The notes beneath the pieces were generated by a model that saw only the letters and a program-made list of their open reading frames with translations, was not told where the DNA came from and did no database searches. This document shows positions 18,522 through 28,640 of a DNA stretch of 32,912 bases, piece by piece. Position 1 is the stretch's first letter. Each line of letters begins with the position of its first letter. Source of the stretch: Providencia sneebia DSM 19967 (GTDB taxonomy: Bacteria > Pseudomonadota > Gammaproteobacteria > Enterobacterales > Enterobacteriaceae); contig NZ_CM001773.1 of assembly GCF_000314895.2 (NCBI RefSeq), positions 3,369,088 to 3,401,999 on the forward strand, in the 5' to 3' direction. The translations under genes were made by a program, and so were the position numbers.

Positions 18522-19910
18522 ATGAAAGTAAAACTATTAGTAACCTTAGTTAGTTTAGGGATGTTTCTTCCAATAATTACACAAGCTAATACAAAATCAT
18601 TAACAATAGAACAACGATTAGAAATATTAGAACAACGAACTCTCGCCGCAGAAAAACGCGCTGAAATTGCAGAAAAAAAAGCAGAGCAATTAGAAAAGAC
18701 TTTAATTACAAATCAAACTCAGGCACCCACAATCGCATCTCAACCAATTGCCACCACTAATAACACCCCCCAAAACATTATTGAAACAAATAGCCAATAT
18801 GGAAAACTAAAACTTTATGGTGATGTTGAATTCAATACTGATATTGCAAGTAAAAAAGGGCAATTAACGTCACTGAATACACAATCAGGTAAAAATAAAG
18901 ATTTCGGTGATTATGATAAATGGGATATTAATGGTCGGATCTTAATTGGGTTAGATGGTGAGCGTGTTTTAGCTAATAATAATTATGCTGGTTTCTCAGT
19001 TCAACCTTTGGCTAATATAGATGGCAAGGTTGGTTTAGATGACGCTGCATTTTATTTTGGAAAAAAAGATAATTGGCAAATTAAATTGGGGCGTTATGAA
19101 GCTTATGATATGTTCCCACTTAATCAAGATACTTTAATAGAATATTCTGGTAATACCGCTAATGATATTTATAGTGATGGATTTGGCTATATTTATATGA
19201 TGAAAGAAGGTCGTGGAAGAACTGATAGCGGCGGTAGTATGATGTTTAATACTGCTTATGATAATTGGTATTTCGAAACCAATTTCTTAATTGAAGATGG
19301 TACGAGTATTTTCGATGATGGTGAATACCATGGCCGTAGCCAAATTAATAAAAAGAATGTTATCTATGTTCGCCCAGTTGTTGCATGGAATAAAGACAAC
19401 TTTACAGTTGCCGCAGCATTAGAAAGTAATGTTATTAATAATGCTTATGGCTATGAAGATAAAGATACAGGTAAGTTTAAAAATCAGTCTAAACGTAATG
19501 GTTATGGCTTGACTTTAGGCTGGGATAATTTAGAGCAAGACCCAACTAATGGGGTTGCGGTGAATTGGAGTACAGCTTATTTAGATGCCAATAATGAAAC
19601 TGATTTCACCACTGGTGCTAACGTATTATGGAAACGACTACAGTTAGGCTATATCTATGCGCATAACGATATTAAATCTTATGCCTTAAATTCTGAGAAT
19701 GATATCAATAATGAAATTATCTTTGGACCAGGAAAATATGACATCCATACACTTTATACTTCTTATGAATTACCCGATATTCTCGATATAGATAATTTTA
19801 AAATCTATCTTGGTGCTTATTATTCCACGATTGATGGCAAAGATATTGATGTGAAAGATAGTGATAAAGATAGATATGGTGCAAGAGCTAGATTTAAATA
19901 CTTCTTCTAA
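18522..19910 (+). CDS. Outer-membrane carbohydrate porin (RafY-like)
   Basis: The 462-residue protein has a Sec signal peptide (about 1-22, ending ITQA), then a charged coiled coil (about 27-62, QRLEILEQRTLAAEKRAEIA), a Gln/Thr/Pro linker, and from about residue 93 alternating beta-barrel strands beginning GKLKLYGDVEFNTD and ending in a C-terminal phenylalanine (RARFKYFF), the usual signal for outer-membrane assembly. An N-terminal coiled coil before the barrel is a feature of the sucrose porin ScrY. Length and barrel style suggest the RafY raffinose glycoporin family, which I judge from memory. Position at the end of the trehalose cassette suggests it passes trehalose or a related oligosaccharide. 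AGGA lies 8 bases before the ATG. Confidence 0.82.
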   Translation: MKVKLLVTLVSLGMFLPIITQANTKSLTIEQRLEILEQRTLAAEKRAEIAEKKAEQLEKTLITNQTQAPTIASQPIATTNNTPQNIIETNSQYGKLKLYGDVEFNTDIASKKGQLTSLNTQSGKNKDFGDYDKWDINGRILIGLDGERVLANNNYAGFSVQPLANIDGKVGLDDAAFYFGKKDNWQIKLGRYEAYDMFPLNQDTLIEYSGNTANDIYSDGFGYIYMMKEGRGRTDSGGSMMFNTAYDNWYFETNFLIEDGTSIFDDGEYHGRSQINKKNVIYVRPVVAWNKDNFTVAAALESNVINNAYGYEDKDTGKFKNQSKRNGYGLTLGWDNLEQDPTNGVAVNWSTAYLDANNETDFTTGANVLWKRLQLGYIYAHNDIKSYALNSENDINNEIIFGPGKYDIHTLYTSYELPDILDIDNFKIYLGAYYSTIDGKDIDVKDSDKDRYGARARFKYFF

Positions 19911-19930
19911 TCAATTTAGTTAACTTATTA

Positions 19931-19955
19931 AATAGCCAGAAAATATCTGGCTATT
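19931..19955. terminator. Bidirectional terminator between porin gene and cysH
   Basis: AATAGCCAGA (19931-19940) is perfectly inverted as TCTGGCTATT (19946-19955) around a 5-base loop. It sits in the 50-base gap between convergent genes. Short T-rich flanks occur on both strands (TATTTG on plus, TATTTAATAAG on minus), so it can serve both. Confidence 0.75.
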
Positions 19956-19960
19956 TGTCA

Positions 19961-20695
19961 TTAACCTTCATGAAGCCCACACTCTCTTTTTAAGCCAAAA
20001 AAGCGCGTATCTTCTTCATTCATTCCGGGTTCCCATTTACGAGTTGTATGTGTATCACCCACAGATAAGTAACCTTGCTCCCACAATGGATGATAAGGTA
20101 AATCATGTTTTGTTAGATATTCATAAACTTGTTTATTATTCCAATCAATAACGGGTAATACTTTAAAAATACCTTTACCTATTCCGAGTACGGGTAAATT
20201 TGCGCGGCTCCCTGATTGTTCCCTGCGTAAACCGGAAAACCAACTTTGTGCATTGAGTTCTTTTAACGCGCGATTCATTGGTTCGACTTTATTCAATTGG
20301 TTGTATTGCTCAATTCCTTCAATACCTTGTTCCCATAATTGGCCATAAACTGCCTCTTGCCATGCTGGAGTCAAAGCAGAACGATAAACCTTTAAATTTA
20401 AATTCAACCGCTCTGATAATTGTTCAATAAAACGATATGTTTCAGGAAAAAGATAACCAGTGTCAGTCAAAATTACCGGAATATCTGGGATCACCTGAGT
20501 TACCATATGCAAAGTTAAAGCGGCTTGAATGCCAAAACTAGATGACAATACAAACTCAGCAGGTAAATGCTCTAGCGCCCACTCTATACGCGCTATTGCA
20601 CTTTTATTTTCTAACTGAATATTAATTTGAGATAAATATTCAACCTGCTGCTGTTTATCCAATTCCAGCAATTCTGCTAATTCAAGCTGGCTCAT
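19961..20695 (-). CDS. cysH: Phosphoadenosine phosphosulfate (PAPS) reductase
   Basis: CysH reduces PAPS to sulfite with thioredoxin or glutaredoxin as reductant. The 244-residue protein has the PP-loop-type motif [46 protein letters not shown] and the C-terminal ECGLHEG with the catalytic Cys239. It lacks the extra cysteine pairs of APS reductases that carry an iron-sulfur cluster, so PAPS is the substrate, in agreement with cysC being present. Its ATG overlaps the cysI stop by 4 bases. Confidence 0.98.
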   Translation of the reverse strand: MSQLELAELLELDKQQQVEYLSQINIQLENKSAIARIEWALEHLPAEFVLSSSFGIQAALTLHMVTQVIPDIPVILTDTGYLFPETYRFIEQLSERLNLNLKVYRSALTPAWQEAVYGQLWEQGIEGIEQYNQLNKVEPMNRALKELNAQSWFSGLRREQSGSRANLPVLGIGKGIFKVLPVIDWNNKQVYEYLTKHDLPYHPLWEQGYLSVGDTHTTRKWEPGMNEEDTRFFGLKRECGLHEG

Positions 20696-22422
20696 ACTGC
20701 CTCCTGCACCTCATAAAAATCAACCGCCGAATTAACCACAGGTTTGATAACATTAGTGCGAATGAGATAATCCCCAAAGCCTTCTTGCGGCTCTCTTTCT
20801 TTTGCCCACGCCCCAATTAAAGAATCTAAAATAGATAAAATTTGAGCAGAGCTGATATTTTCTTTGTACATCCGTGGAATTCGCGTTCCAATAAGATTAC
20901 CACCTAAATACAAGTTGTAGCGATCAAGAGCTTTACCGACTAACCCGACCTCCGCCAACATTGCTCGCCCACAACCATTCGGGCATCCTGTTACGCGCAA
21001 TACAATATGCTCATCACTCACGCCATGTGATGCCATGATGCTATCAACTTTATTGATAAATTCCGGCAAAAATCGTTCAGCTTCCGCCATTGCTAGCGGA
21101 CATGTAGGAAAAGAGACACAAGCCATTGAGTTTTCACGTTGAGGCGTGACTTCCTCGCTCATTAATCCATGTGCTCTCGCAATGGCTTCAATATGATCCT
21201 TTTCTGTTTCAGGAACACCTGCCACAATTAAATTTTGGTTTGCCGTTAAGCGAAAATCGCCTTGATGGATTCGCGCTATTTCAGCAACGCCGGATTTTAA
21301 TGGCTTATTTGGTAAATCAATCAAACGACCATTTTCAATAAATAAAGTGAGATGCCAGCGATCATCAATGCCTTTCAACCAACCAATTTGATCGCCTCTT
21401 TGGGTAAATTCATAAGGACGAATCGCTTCAAAAGTGATCCCTGAACGGCGCTCAACTTCTCGTTTAAAGACCTCAACACCAACACGCTCAAGTGTGTATT
21501 TTGTTTTCGCATTTTTGCGCTCAGTTCGGTTTCCCCAGTCGCGTTGTGTTGTCACAATAGCTTCAGCAATGGCTAAAGTGTCTTTTAAATGAATAAAACC
21601 GAATTCACTGGCTAGTCGCGGATAAGTTGCTGTATCACCATGAGTCATGGCAAGACCGCCGCCCACCAGCACATTAAATCCAATTAATTTCCCATCCTGA
21701 GCGATGGCAATAAAATTCATATCATTGGCATGCAAGTCGACATCATTCAATGGCGGAATGACGACCGACGTTTTAAATTTTCTCGGCAGATATGTTTGCC
21801 CTAATATTGGTTCTTCATCTGTTGTTACCACTTTTTCTTTATCTAGCCAAATTTCAGCATAAGCACTGGTACGAGGAAGAAGATGCTCTGAGATTTTTTT
21901 AGCCCACTCATAAGCTTGTTGATGTAATTCTGATTGAACCGGGTTAGAGGTACATAATACATTACGGTTTACATCATTTGCAGTTGCTAATGAATCAAGC
22001 CCAACATGACTCAGCATTTGATGCGCTGGCTTCACATCACCTTTTAAAATGCCATGAAATTGAAATGTTTGACGATTTGTTAAACGTACACTGCCATATA
22101 ATGTGTGCTCAGAAGCAAATCTATCAATATCTAACCATTGTTTAGGTGTAATAATACCACCGGGTAAACGGCAACGTAACATCATGGCATGGCGAGGTTC
22201 TAATTTCTGCTCTGTACGTTCAGCCCGAATATCACGATCATCTTGCTGATACATGCCATGAAAACGAATCAATAGAAAGTTATCGCCTTCAAAACCCCCC
22301 GTCAGACCATTTTTTAAGTCTTCTTTAATTGTGCCGCGAAGATAGTTACTGTCATATTTCATTCTTTCACTATCAGCCAGTTTGCCCTCGACGACCAAAG
22401 GCCCGTGTTTTTTATCATTCAT
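20692..22422 (-). CDS. cysI: Sulfite reductase hemoprotein beta-subunit
   Basis: CysI carries the siroheme and [4Fe-4S] cluster where sulfite is reduced by six electrons to sulfide. The cluster ligands are in the two motifs CVSFPTC and CPNGC (about residues 440-490). [25 protein letters not shown] and [11 protein letters not shown] belong to the conserved siroheme and sulfite binding halves. At 576 residues it has normal length. It overlaps both cysJ (stop/start at 22422) and cysH by a few bases, forming the tightly coupled cysJIH operon. Confidence 0.98.
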   Translation of the reverse strand: MNDKKHGPLVVEGKLADSERMKYDSNYLRGTIKEDLKNGLTGGFEGDNFLLIRFHGMYQQDDRDIRAERTEQKLEPRHAMMLRCRLPGGIITPKQWLDIDRFASEHTLYGSVRLTNRQTFQFHGILKGDVKPAHQMLSHVGLDSLATANDVNRNVLCTSNPVQSELHQQAYEWAKKISEHLLPRTSAYAEIWLDKEKVVTTDEEPILGQTYLPRKFKTSVVIPPLNDVDLHANDMNFIAIAQDGKLIGFNVLVGGGLAMTHGDTATYPRLASEFGFIHLKDTLAIAEAIVTTQRDWGNRTERKNAKTKYTLERVGVEVFKREVERRSGITFEAIRPYEFTQRGDQIGWLKGIDDRWHLTLFIENGRLIDLPNKPLKSGVAEIARIHQGDFRLTANQNLIVAGVPETEKDHIEAIARAHGLMSEEVTPQRENSMACVSFPTCPLAMAEAERFLPEFINKVDSIMASHGVSDEHIVLRVTGCPNGCGRAMLAEVGLVGKALDRYNLYLGGNLIGTRIPRMYKENISSAQILSILDSLIGAWAKEREPQEGFGDYLIRTNVIKPVVNSAVDFYEVQEAV

Positions 22423-24227
22423 TAGTAGACATCCCTCTGATAACGTCGCTCAACACGCATCTCACTTAAAAATTCATCCGCTGAATCACTATCCATATTT
22501 CCATATTGACTAATAATATTTAATAAAGCCTGCTCAACATCTCGCGCCATATGATTCGCATCACCACAAACATAAATATGTGCGCCCTCTTCTATCCATT
22601 TCCACACTTCTTCGCCTTGCTCTGCTAATTTATCTTGCACATACACTTTCTGTGTCTGATCACGCGACCAAGCTAAAGAAATGTTGGTCAGTAATCCATC
22701 TTTGACGTAACGCTGCCACTCCACTTGATAAAGGAAATCTTCAACAAAATGTGGGTTACCAAAAAATAACCAGTTTTTACCTGATGCATTATCATTATCA
22801 CGTTGCTGCATAAATGCGCGGAATGGCGCAATGCCTGTTCCGGGACCAATCATAATAATGGGCTTAGTGGGATCTTGCGGAAGACGAAAATTATCATTGT
22901 GTTCAATAAAAATACGTAGCTCATCGCCTTCATTTAGGCGATCAGCCAGAAAGCCTGATGCACCACCCGTTCTCGCTCGCCCATCAATATCATAACGAAC
23001 AACACCAACGGTGAGATGAACCTCATCTTCAGATTCAGCTTGAGATGATGCGATTGAGTAAAGTCTTGGCGTCATAGGTCGAAGAATATCAACAAATTCC
23101 TGTGCAGATGGCTGTGCAGCGGCCTGTCTTACCATGTCAACAATGGGAGTATTTTGAGCAAAATGTAAGATAGCAGGTTTATCACTCACTAGCCCTAGCA
23201 AAGCATCATCTTTAGAAAGTTGAGCATATTTTTCTACAATGATTGATGTATTTTGTGTTAACTCAAGATGATGAGTTAAAGCTTCACGTAGCAGATAAGT
23301 CTGTTCAGCAACAGTAACTTGCTCATCCCCTGTTAACCAAAGTAAATTAATTAATTCATCAACAAGCTTAGGATCATTATCAAACCAAACACCTAGCGCA
23401 TCTCCCGGCTGGTAACGTAAGCCAGAATCCCCAAGATCAATCTCAATATGGCGAATATCCTTGAGTGATCCACGCCCTGTGATCTTTTGATTACTTAACA
23501 GCGAAGCCGTTAACGGGGCTGTTTTTGTATAAGGCGAAGTGTGAATTTCATCAATACTTCCAGTTTGTGTTGCAATTAATTGCGCATTGCTCTGCGTTGG
23601 CACTCTTGCTTTTAGTAGCTGAGTTAATTCTTCAACCCAAGCTTTTGCAATCTCTTGATATTCGACATCCGCATCAACGCGTTCACGCAACACTTTAGCG
23701 CCTAATTGCGATAGCTGTGCATCAAAATCTTTACCTGCTTGGCAAAATTTTTCGTAAGAAGAGTCACCTAAAGCAAAAACAGCATAAGAAGTGTCCGTTA
23801 ATTTTGGTGCTTTTTTAGAGTGCAAATATTTGTATAACGCTACTGCTTCTTCAGCAGGCTCACCTTCTCCTTGAGTTGATGCCACCAGCACCAGCACTTT
23901 TTCTTGAGCAATTTGCTTAAACTTATAATCACCTGCATTAACTAAATTAACATTCAATTTTTCGCTAATTAAACGATCTCTTAATTGCTCTGATAAGCGG
24001 CGCGCATTCCCCGTTTGCGAAGCTGAAATAATGGTAATGGTTTCATCCTGAGGTACGGCAGGACTAACGGGCGCATCAACCACAGAACTCTGGTCTATCT
24101 TTCCCCATAAATAACCCGATAGCCAAGCAAGTTGATGTGATGAAAAATCACCAACCGCAGTCTGTAAACGAGAAAGTTGCTCCGTTGATATAGGCAGTGC
24201 CGATATTGGCGCCTGTTTTTTTGTCAT
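22422..24227 (-). CDS. cysJ: Sulfite reductase flavoprotein alpha-subunit
   Basis: CysJ passes electrons from NADPH through FAD and FMN to CysI. Domains in order are the flavodoxin-like FMN domain (about 65-200; [34 protein letters not shown]), a connecting and FAD domain (about 235-450; [22 protein letters not shown]), and the NADPH domain (455-601; [29 protein letters not shown]) ending in the family C-terminus RRYQRDVY. The length of 601 residues matches E. coli (599). It is the first gene of cysJIH; the roughly 235-base gap to queD must hold its CysB-type promoter. Confidence 0.98.
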   Translation of the reverse strand: MTKKQAPISALPISTEQLSRLQTAVGDFSSHQLAWLSGYLWGKIDQSSVVDAPVSPAVPQDETITIISASQTGNARRLSEQLRDRLISEKLNVNLVNAGDYKFKQIAQEKVLVLVASTQGEGEPAEEAVALYKYLHSKKAPKLTDTSYAVFALGDSSYEKFCQAGKDFDAQLSQLGAKVLRERVDADVEYQEIAKAWVEELTQLLKARVPTQSNAQLIATQTGSIDEIHTSPYTKTAPLTASLLSNQKITGRGSLKDIRHIEIDLGDSGLRYQPGDALGVWFDNDPKLVDELINLLWLTGDEQVTVAEQTYLLREALTHHLELTQNTSIIVEKYAQLSKDDALLGLVSDKPAILHFAQNTPIVDMVRQAAAQPSAQEFVDILRPMTPRLYSIASSQAESEDEVHLTVGVVRYDIDGRARTGGASGFLADRLNEGDELRIFIEHNDNFRLPQDPTKPIIMIGPGTGIAPFRAFMQQRDNDNASGKNWLFFGNPHFVEDFLYQVEWQRYVKDGLLTNISLAWSRDQTQKVYVQDKLAEQGEEVWKWIEEGAHIYVCGDANHMARDVEQALLNIISQYGNMDSDSADEFLSEMRVERRYQRDVY

Positions 24228-24464
24228 TATCCTGTAACCTCAATATCACTTATCAATAATTACTATCCCGATAGTTTGTCAGGTTATAACAACCTTACAT
24301 AACGAGATAAGAAACTATAACCATAACTAATAGCAAAAAAGCCTAATGAAAATAGCCAATAAATCATATCGATAAAATTGGTTAACTATTATTTGGTAAA
24401 TTAGGGTGCTTGGAGTGAAAAATACAGTAGAATACACTGCTTTTAGATTAAAAGGGGGTTGATT

Positions 24465-24827
24465 ATGATCACAAGTATCTATAAAGATTTTCGTTTTGAG
24501 GCAGCACACAAATTACCTTACGTTCCAGAAGGTCATCAATGTGGTCGCCTTCATGGTCATTCTTTCATGGTAAGACTGGAATTAACAGGCAAAGTCAATC
24601 CAAATACTGGCTGGTTGATTGACTTTGCTGATGTTAAACAAGCATTTAAACCTATATTAGACCAACTCGATCACTATTATTTAAATGATATTGAAGGGTT
24701 AGAAAACCCAACTAGTGAAGTTTTAGCAAGTTGGATTTGGCATAAAACCAAACCCCTCTTACCATTATTAAGTGCCGTTACAGTGAAAGAAACCTGTAAT
24801 GCTGGCTGTGTCTATCGCGGCGAATAA
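24465..24827 (+). CDS. queD: 6-carboxy-5,6,7,8-tetrahydropterin synthase QueD
   Basis: QueD converts 7,8-dihydroneopterin triphosphate to carboxytetrahydropterin, the second step towards preQ0 and queuosine. The 120-residue protein shows the zinc ligands His15, His30 and His32 ([15 protein letters not shown]), the active-site Cys26, and [16 protein letters not shown] and [15 protein letters not shown] place the start at the ATG 24465 since GGGGG lies 7 bases upstream; a TTG two codons earlier is in frame but too close to that site. It is convergent with queE, encoding the next step. No riboswitch-like leader is evident. Confidence 0.96.
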   Translation: MITSIYKDFRFEAAHKLPYVPEGHQCGRLHGHSFMVRLELTGKVNPNTGWLIDFADVKQAFKPILDQLDHYYLNDIEGLENPTSEVLASWIWHKTKPLLPLLSAVTVKETCNAGCVYRGE

Positions 24828-24841
24828 ACTCACTATTGATG

Positions 24842-24858
24842 GCCGTGATCATCACGGC
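24842..24858. terminator. Short G+C-rich hairpin between queD and queE
   Basis: GCCGTGA and TCACGGC form a 7-bp perfect stem around TCA in the 34-base gap between the convergent stops. There is no T-run on either side, so as an intrinsic terminator it is weak, but its position between two stops makes a shared 3' end the likely role. Confidence 0.45.
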
Positions 24859-24861
24859 ACG

Positions 24862-25533
24862 TCAAGCGATATTCAAATATTTATGTGTTTGAATTGAAAG
24901 ACGCCAATTTCGAGCAATACAAGTATCAATGCACAATTTAGTTGCGGATGCTTTTTGGCTAATCGGTTGTAATGCAATGATAGGTTCAGCGCCTTCTGTC
25001 CGCCTTGCCAGCAAACTCTCTAACTGTTCAATATCTCTTTCTCGCGCAACAGGATGCTTAATCTCATTCGCTCGATTGATTGATGTTGTTAAAACCTCTA
25101 ATCCACCTTTCATACCAACTTTAGGAGAAACTGTTACCCAAGTCTTACTTGAACATTGAATAGGATAAGTACCACTCGTTTCAATTTGGCACTGATAACC
25201 ATATTCTTCGAGTGTATTTGTTAAAACTGTCAGATCATAGATACACGGCTCCCCCCCAGTAATGACGATATGTTTTGCCGTGTAGCCTTGTTGTTTCATG
25301 AGATTAACTAACTCTTTTGCATCCGCTAAAGCCCATGTATCGACATCTAAATTTTTTAATGCAATATCACCCAGTGTTGTTTCTTTGTCGTGCTCTTTTT
25401 CCCAAGTATGTTTTGTATCACACCAGCTACATCCAACAGGACAGCCTTGTAAACGGATAAAAACAGCAGGCACACCGGTGAAAACACCTTCCCCTTGCAA
25501 TGTTTGAAAAATTTCATTTATTGGGTATTTCAT
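24862..25533 (-). CDS. queE: 7-carboxy-7-deazaguanine synthase QueE
   Basis: QueE is a radical-SAM enzyme that contracts carboxytetrahydropterin to 7-carboxy-7-deazaguanine. The start is placed at 25533 (MKYPINEIFQTLQGEG) with AGAGAG upstream; the frame is open 32 codons further but those residues are not family-like. The radical-SAM cysteines are at 31, 35 and 38 in CPVGCSWCDTKHTW, a CxxxCxxC pattern. HIVITGGEPC and QIETSGTYP are conserved. The 223-residue length matches the enterobacterial enzyme. Confidence 0.95.
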   Translation of the reverse strand: MKYPINEIFQTLQGEGVFTGVPAVFIRLQGCPVGCSWCDTKHTWEKEHDKETTLGDIALKNLDVDTWALADAKELVNLMKQQGYTAKHIVITGGEPCIYDLTVLTNTLEEYGYQCQIETSGTYPIQCSSKTWVTVSPKVGMKGGLEVLTTSINRANEIKHPVARERDIEQLESLLARRTEGAEPIIALQPISQKASATKLCIDTCIARNWRLSIQTHKYLNIA

Positions 25534-25653
25534 AACTCTCTCTAGCAATGTCAGCTTAGTGCATATTATATTGCAGATTCTATCCCGCAAATAACACTCT
25601 TTATGGTAATGTAACCAACTTAGGTTCAATCGTGCGGATCATAATCATAAAAA

Positions 25654-25671
25654 ACCGAAACAATATTCGGT
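25654..25671. promoter_or_regulatory. Small inverted repeat before proY
   Basis: ACCGAA and TTCGGT are inverted around ACAATA about 27 bases before the proY ATG. It overlaps the expected promoter or leader and could be an operator. No regulator gene lies adjacent. Confidence 0.25.
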
Positions 25672-25697
25672 AATAGCAAGCAAAGACAGGAAAAGCC

Positions 25698-27074
25698 ATG
25701 CAAAGTAGTAAAACAAATCAACTCAGAAAGGGATTGAGTGTCAGGCATATTCGATTTATGGCCTTAGGCTCCGCAATAGGAACGGGACTCTTTTATGGTT
25801 CAGCATCAGCAATCCAAGCGGCAGGCCCTGCTGTTTTAATTGCCTATATGGTAGGTGGTGCAGCCGTTTTTATGGTTATGCGCGCACTGGGTGAAATGGC
25901 GGTTCATCAGCCTGTTCCCGGCTCTTTCTCTCATTACGCTAGCCATTATATGGGACCACTCGCAGGATTTTTGACAGGCTGGAACTATGTTTTCGAAATG
26001 CTTGTTGTTTGTCTTGCTGATATTACCGCATTCGGTATGTATATGGGATTTTGGTTCCCTCATGTAGAACAATGGATATGGGTTCTTAGTATTGTTCTAT
26101 TTATTGGAGCGCTCAATTTATGCCATGTCAAAATCTTTGGTGAAATGGAGTTTTGGCTATCCATTGTCAAAGTTTCTGCCATTATTGCCATGATTGTTGG
26201 CGGAGCATTTCTGATGTTCTATGGCTTTGGTAAAGAAACTGGCCATGAAGTGGGTATTCAAAATCTTTGGGAACATGGCGGGTTTATGCCTAACGGCATA
26301 GCTGGCGTGATAGCTTCTCTTGCCATTGTCATGTTTGCATTCGGCGGTATTGAAGTTATCGGCATTACGGCTAGTGAAGCGCAAGATCCGGAAAAAACAA
26401 TCCCTAAAGCAATAAATGCGGTACCAATTCGTATTTTGTTATTCTATGGATTAACGCTATTTATTTTAATGTGCATCTATCCGTGGAACCAAATTGGGCA
26501 AAATGGTAGCCCATTTGTACAAATTTTCTCCAGTTTAAATATCGCCTCAGCTGCCAATATTCTAAACGTAGTTGTTATTACCGCCGCAGTCTCCGCTATC
26601 AATAGTGATATTTTTGGCGCGGGCCGCATGATGTATGGTATGGCGCAAGATAATCAAGCCCCTAAAGCCTTCACTAAACTAACACGTAATGGTGTGCCAT
26701 GGGTTACCGTGTTAGTAATGTCAGTTGTCATGCTGCTTGGTGTATATCTCAACTATTTATTACCTGAGAAAATTTTCGTTATTATTGCCTCAATTGCCAC
26801 ATTCGCAACTGTCTGGGTTTGGTTGATGATCTTACTTTCTCAAGTCGCTATGCGTAGAAAAATGAGTCAGGAAGAAGTCAAAAAACTGAAATTCCCAGTA
26901 CCTTTCTGGCCAATAGGACCTGCAATTACTATCGCCTTTATGGTATTTGTTATCGCGTTACTCGGCTTTTTCAAAGAGACACAAGTTGCACTTATTGTTG
27001 GCTGTGTTTGGGTTGTCATGCTCACGATTGCATTCTTTATTATGCGAGCATTTCAAAAAGCGAAAAAAGCGTAA
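25698..27074 (+). CDS. proY: Amino acid permease, ProY-type
   Basis: This APC-superfamily inner-membrane transporter has 458 residues and about 12 membrane helices. It resembles E. coli ProY closely, with [21 protein letters not shown] at the N-terminus, [39 protein letters not shown] and [14 protein letters not shown]. ProY is described as a cryptic proline transporter in Salmonella and E. coli; relatives such as HutT carry histidine, so the substrate is uncertain. It has AGGAAAAG before the ATG and a strong terminator after it, so it is a single-gene unit. Confidence 0.88.
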   Translation: MQSSKTNQLRKGLSVRHIRFMALGSAIGTGLFYGSASAIQAAGPAVLIAYMVGGAAVFMVMRALGEMAVHQPVPGSFSHYASHYMGPLAGFLTGWNYVFEMLVVCLADITAFGMYMGFWFPHVEQWIWVLSIVLFIGALNLCHVKIFGEMEFWLSIVKVSAIIAMIVGGAFLMFYGFGKETGHEVGIQNLWEHGGFMPNGIAGVIASLAIVMFAFGGIEVIGITASEAQDPEKTIPKAINAVPIRILLFYGLTLFILMCIYPWNQIGQNGSPFVQIFSSLNIASAANILNVVVITAAVSAINSDIFGAGRMMYGMAQDNQAPKAFTKLTRNGVPWVTVLVMSVVMLLGVYLNYLLPEKIFVIIASIATFATVWVWLMILLSQVAMRRKMSQEEVKKLKFPVPFWPIGPAITIAFMVFVIALLGFFKETQVALIVGCVWVVMLTIAFFIMRAFQKAKKA

Positions 27075-27111
27075 AAATCAAATAGCGGTTATATTTGAAT
27101 AAAGACGACTC

Positions 27112-27146
27112 AACCCCAGTTATTTATAATCTAAATAACTGGGGTT
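27112..27146. terminator. Strong terminator after proY
   Basis: AACCCCAGTTATTTA (27112-27126) is perfectly inverted as TAAATAACTGGGGTT (27132-27146), a 15-bp stem with a 5-base loop, then TGTTTTGC on the plus strand. It lies 38 bases after proY and 16 bases beyond the end of the lyase pseudogene on the other strand, so it probably serves both. Confidence 0.9.
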
Positions 27147-27161
27147 TGTTTTGCATTAAGT

Positions 27162-28219
27162 TTATTTCAAGGCTTGTTCAATATCAGCAATTAAATCACG
27201 AACATCTTCAAGCTCAATTGATAATCTAATCAATCCGTCATTAATACTATAATAATGCCGCTCTTCTTCCGTATAAGTAGAATGTGTCATACTTGCAGGA
27301 TGCTGAGCCAATGATTCACAATCACCTAAACTTACTGCTCGCGAAAATACATTAAGACGAATATAAAACCTTGTCATGTGTCTGTAAAAATTCAGCAATC
27401 ATTTGAGCATTTTTAACTATTCTTTCCATTCTTACTGGCAATGTTTTCATTCCACGAATAATTAAGCTTGCGTCATGAGGAGATGGACAAGCACCAGTCA
27501 TATCCTTTAATCCAACTAGCCTAATTTGTTCGGCAATCTCATGATTAGTGATAATTGCTCCCACAATGACATCACCTGACCACACATATTTTTTATCAGA
27601 GAATGAATAACAATATCGCCACCAAATATTAATGGTTTTTGTAAATAGGGAGTGCAATAAGTATTATCTACCACCACAAAAATATTATGTTGCTTTGCTA
27701 TATGGCTAATCACTAGTATATCAATCAAGCGCATATTTGGATTTACAGGTGATTCAAAAAGATTGCTCGAGTATTTTCGTTGATTGATTGGACAACAATA
27801 TCAGGATCACTCATATCAATATGGCGCACTTTAACTCCAAATCTTTCAAGACCATTATGAAAGAAGGAATAAGTACAACCATAATCAGTCATATCGACTA
27901 ACAATTCATCACCAGAATTCATTAAGGAGCAAAATGTTGATGTAATCGCCCCCATTCCTGATGAGAAAACAATAGCTGCGTCACCTTTCTCTAAATCAGC
28001 AATTCTTTTTTCTAATAAATTTAATGTTGGATTATTAATTCTTGTATAAATATAACCTAACTTAGCACCACTAAAATATTCACCACCTTCCTCTTCACTA
28101 CTAAATGAATAAGTTGCTGTTTGATAGATTGGTGGTACTAATGAACCATTATTTTCACTTTGATTATAAAAACTATGTATTATTTGGGTATCAAAAGCAT
28201 AATTTCTAGACGAACTCAT
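27162..28219 (-). pseudogene. Methionine gamma-lyase, decayed
   Basis: The remnant follows the PLP enzyme methionine gamma-lyase, which splits methionine to methanethiol, ammonia and 2-oxobutyrate. The intact N-terminal part (28219-27743) has GYIYTRINNPTLN, VFSSGMGAI and DYGCTYSFF with the active-site Cys typical of this lyase. Lesion 1 is in five A at 27756-27760: one more base would read RAIFFESPVNPNMRL. Lesion 2 is a lost T near 27576, altering SxTKY-GHGDV to SLIKNMCGQ; the PLP lysine position survives. Lesion 3 near 27360-27370 joins FLQTHDKV to [11 protein letters not shown] and lacks some 45-50 codons. The C-terminal family segment [12 protein letters not shown] then continues to 27162. 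A perfect AGGAGG before the ATG shows it was well translated. Three lesions of different kinds make true decay more likely than error. Confidence 0.93.
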
Positions 28220-28234
28220 ACTCCCTCCTATGTT

Positions 28235-28627
28235 TTATTCCTCTTGTGATTTCGGTAGTCGAGAACCTATAATTTGTAATGTTCGAAGAACAACGGCTAA
28301 TCCACGTAATGTCTCTTTATTTTTCAATAAACTATAAATGGAATAAAGATTATAAGATTTATCTTCATAAGCTGTTTCCATTCTTGCCATATTATAAGCA
28401 GTTCCTAATTCCCAAATAGGCGATAGCGTATCCTCAAATGAGTTAGCTAATTTCTCAACTGTTCCTGTATCTAAAATATCGACTAAATCAGAAACCAAGG
28501 AAACTAAATCAACAATATTATCTAAACGATTTAATTGTAATAACGGAGCAATTTTATCAGCCAAATGATCTGCTGAATCTGAACTGAGTAATTCAACCAA
28601 CTTCGCTTGTGTATTTTCATTAGACAT
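28235..28627 (-). CDS. DUF1641 family protein
   Basis: This 130-residue protein looks like the DUF1641 family (judged from style and context): alternating leucine-rich helices such as LAPLLQLNRLDNIVDLVSLVSDLVDILDTG, and no signal peptide or membrane helix. No catalytic motif is visible. Members of this family are commonly encoded beside sulfide:quinone-oxidoreductase-like flavoproteins, as here, where they are thought to be accessory subunits; the function is not established. TAGGAGGTCC lies just before the ATG. It is 13 bases after the flavoprotein and 15 bases before the lyase pseudogene, so the three form one operon. Confidence 0.8.
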   Translation of the reverse strand: MSNENTQAKLVELLSSDSADHLADKIAPLLQLNRLDNIVDLVSLVSDLVDILDTGTVEKLANSFEDTLSPIWELGTAYNMARMETAYEDKSYNLYSIYSLLKNKETLRGLAVVLRTLQIIGSRLPKSQEE

Positions 28628-28640
28628 GATGGACCTCCTA

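Noticed and set aside
24228..24464. preQ1 riboswitch or CysB sites in the cysJ-queD gap
   Set aside because: No preQ1 aptamer-like stem and A-rich tail could be recognised, and CysB sites are too degenerate to mark from sequence alone.
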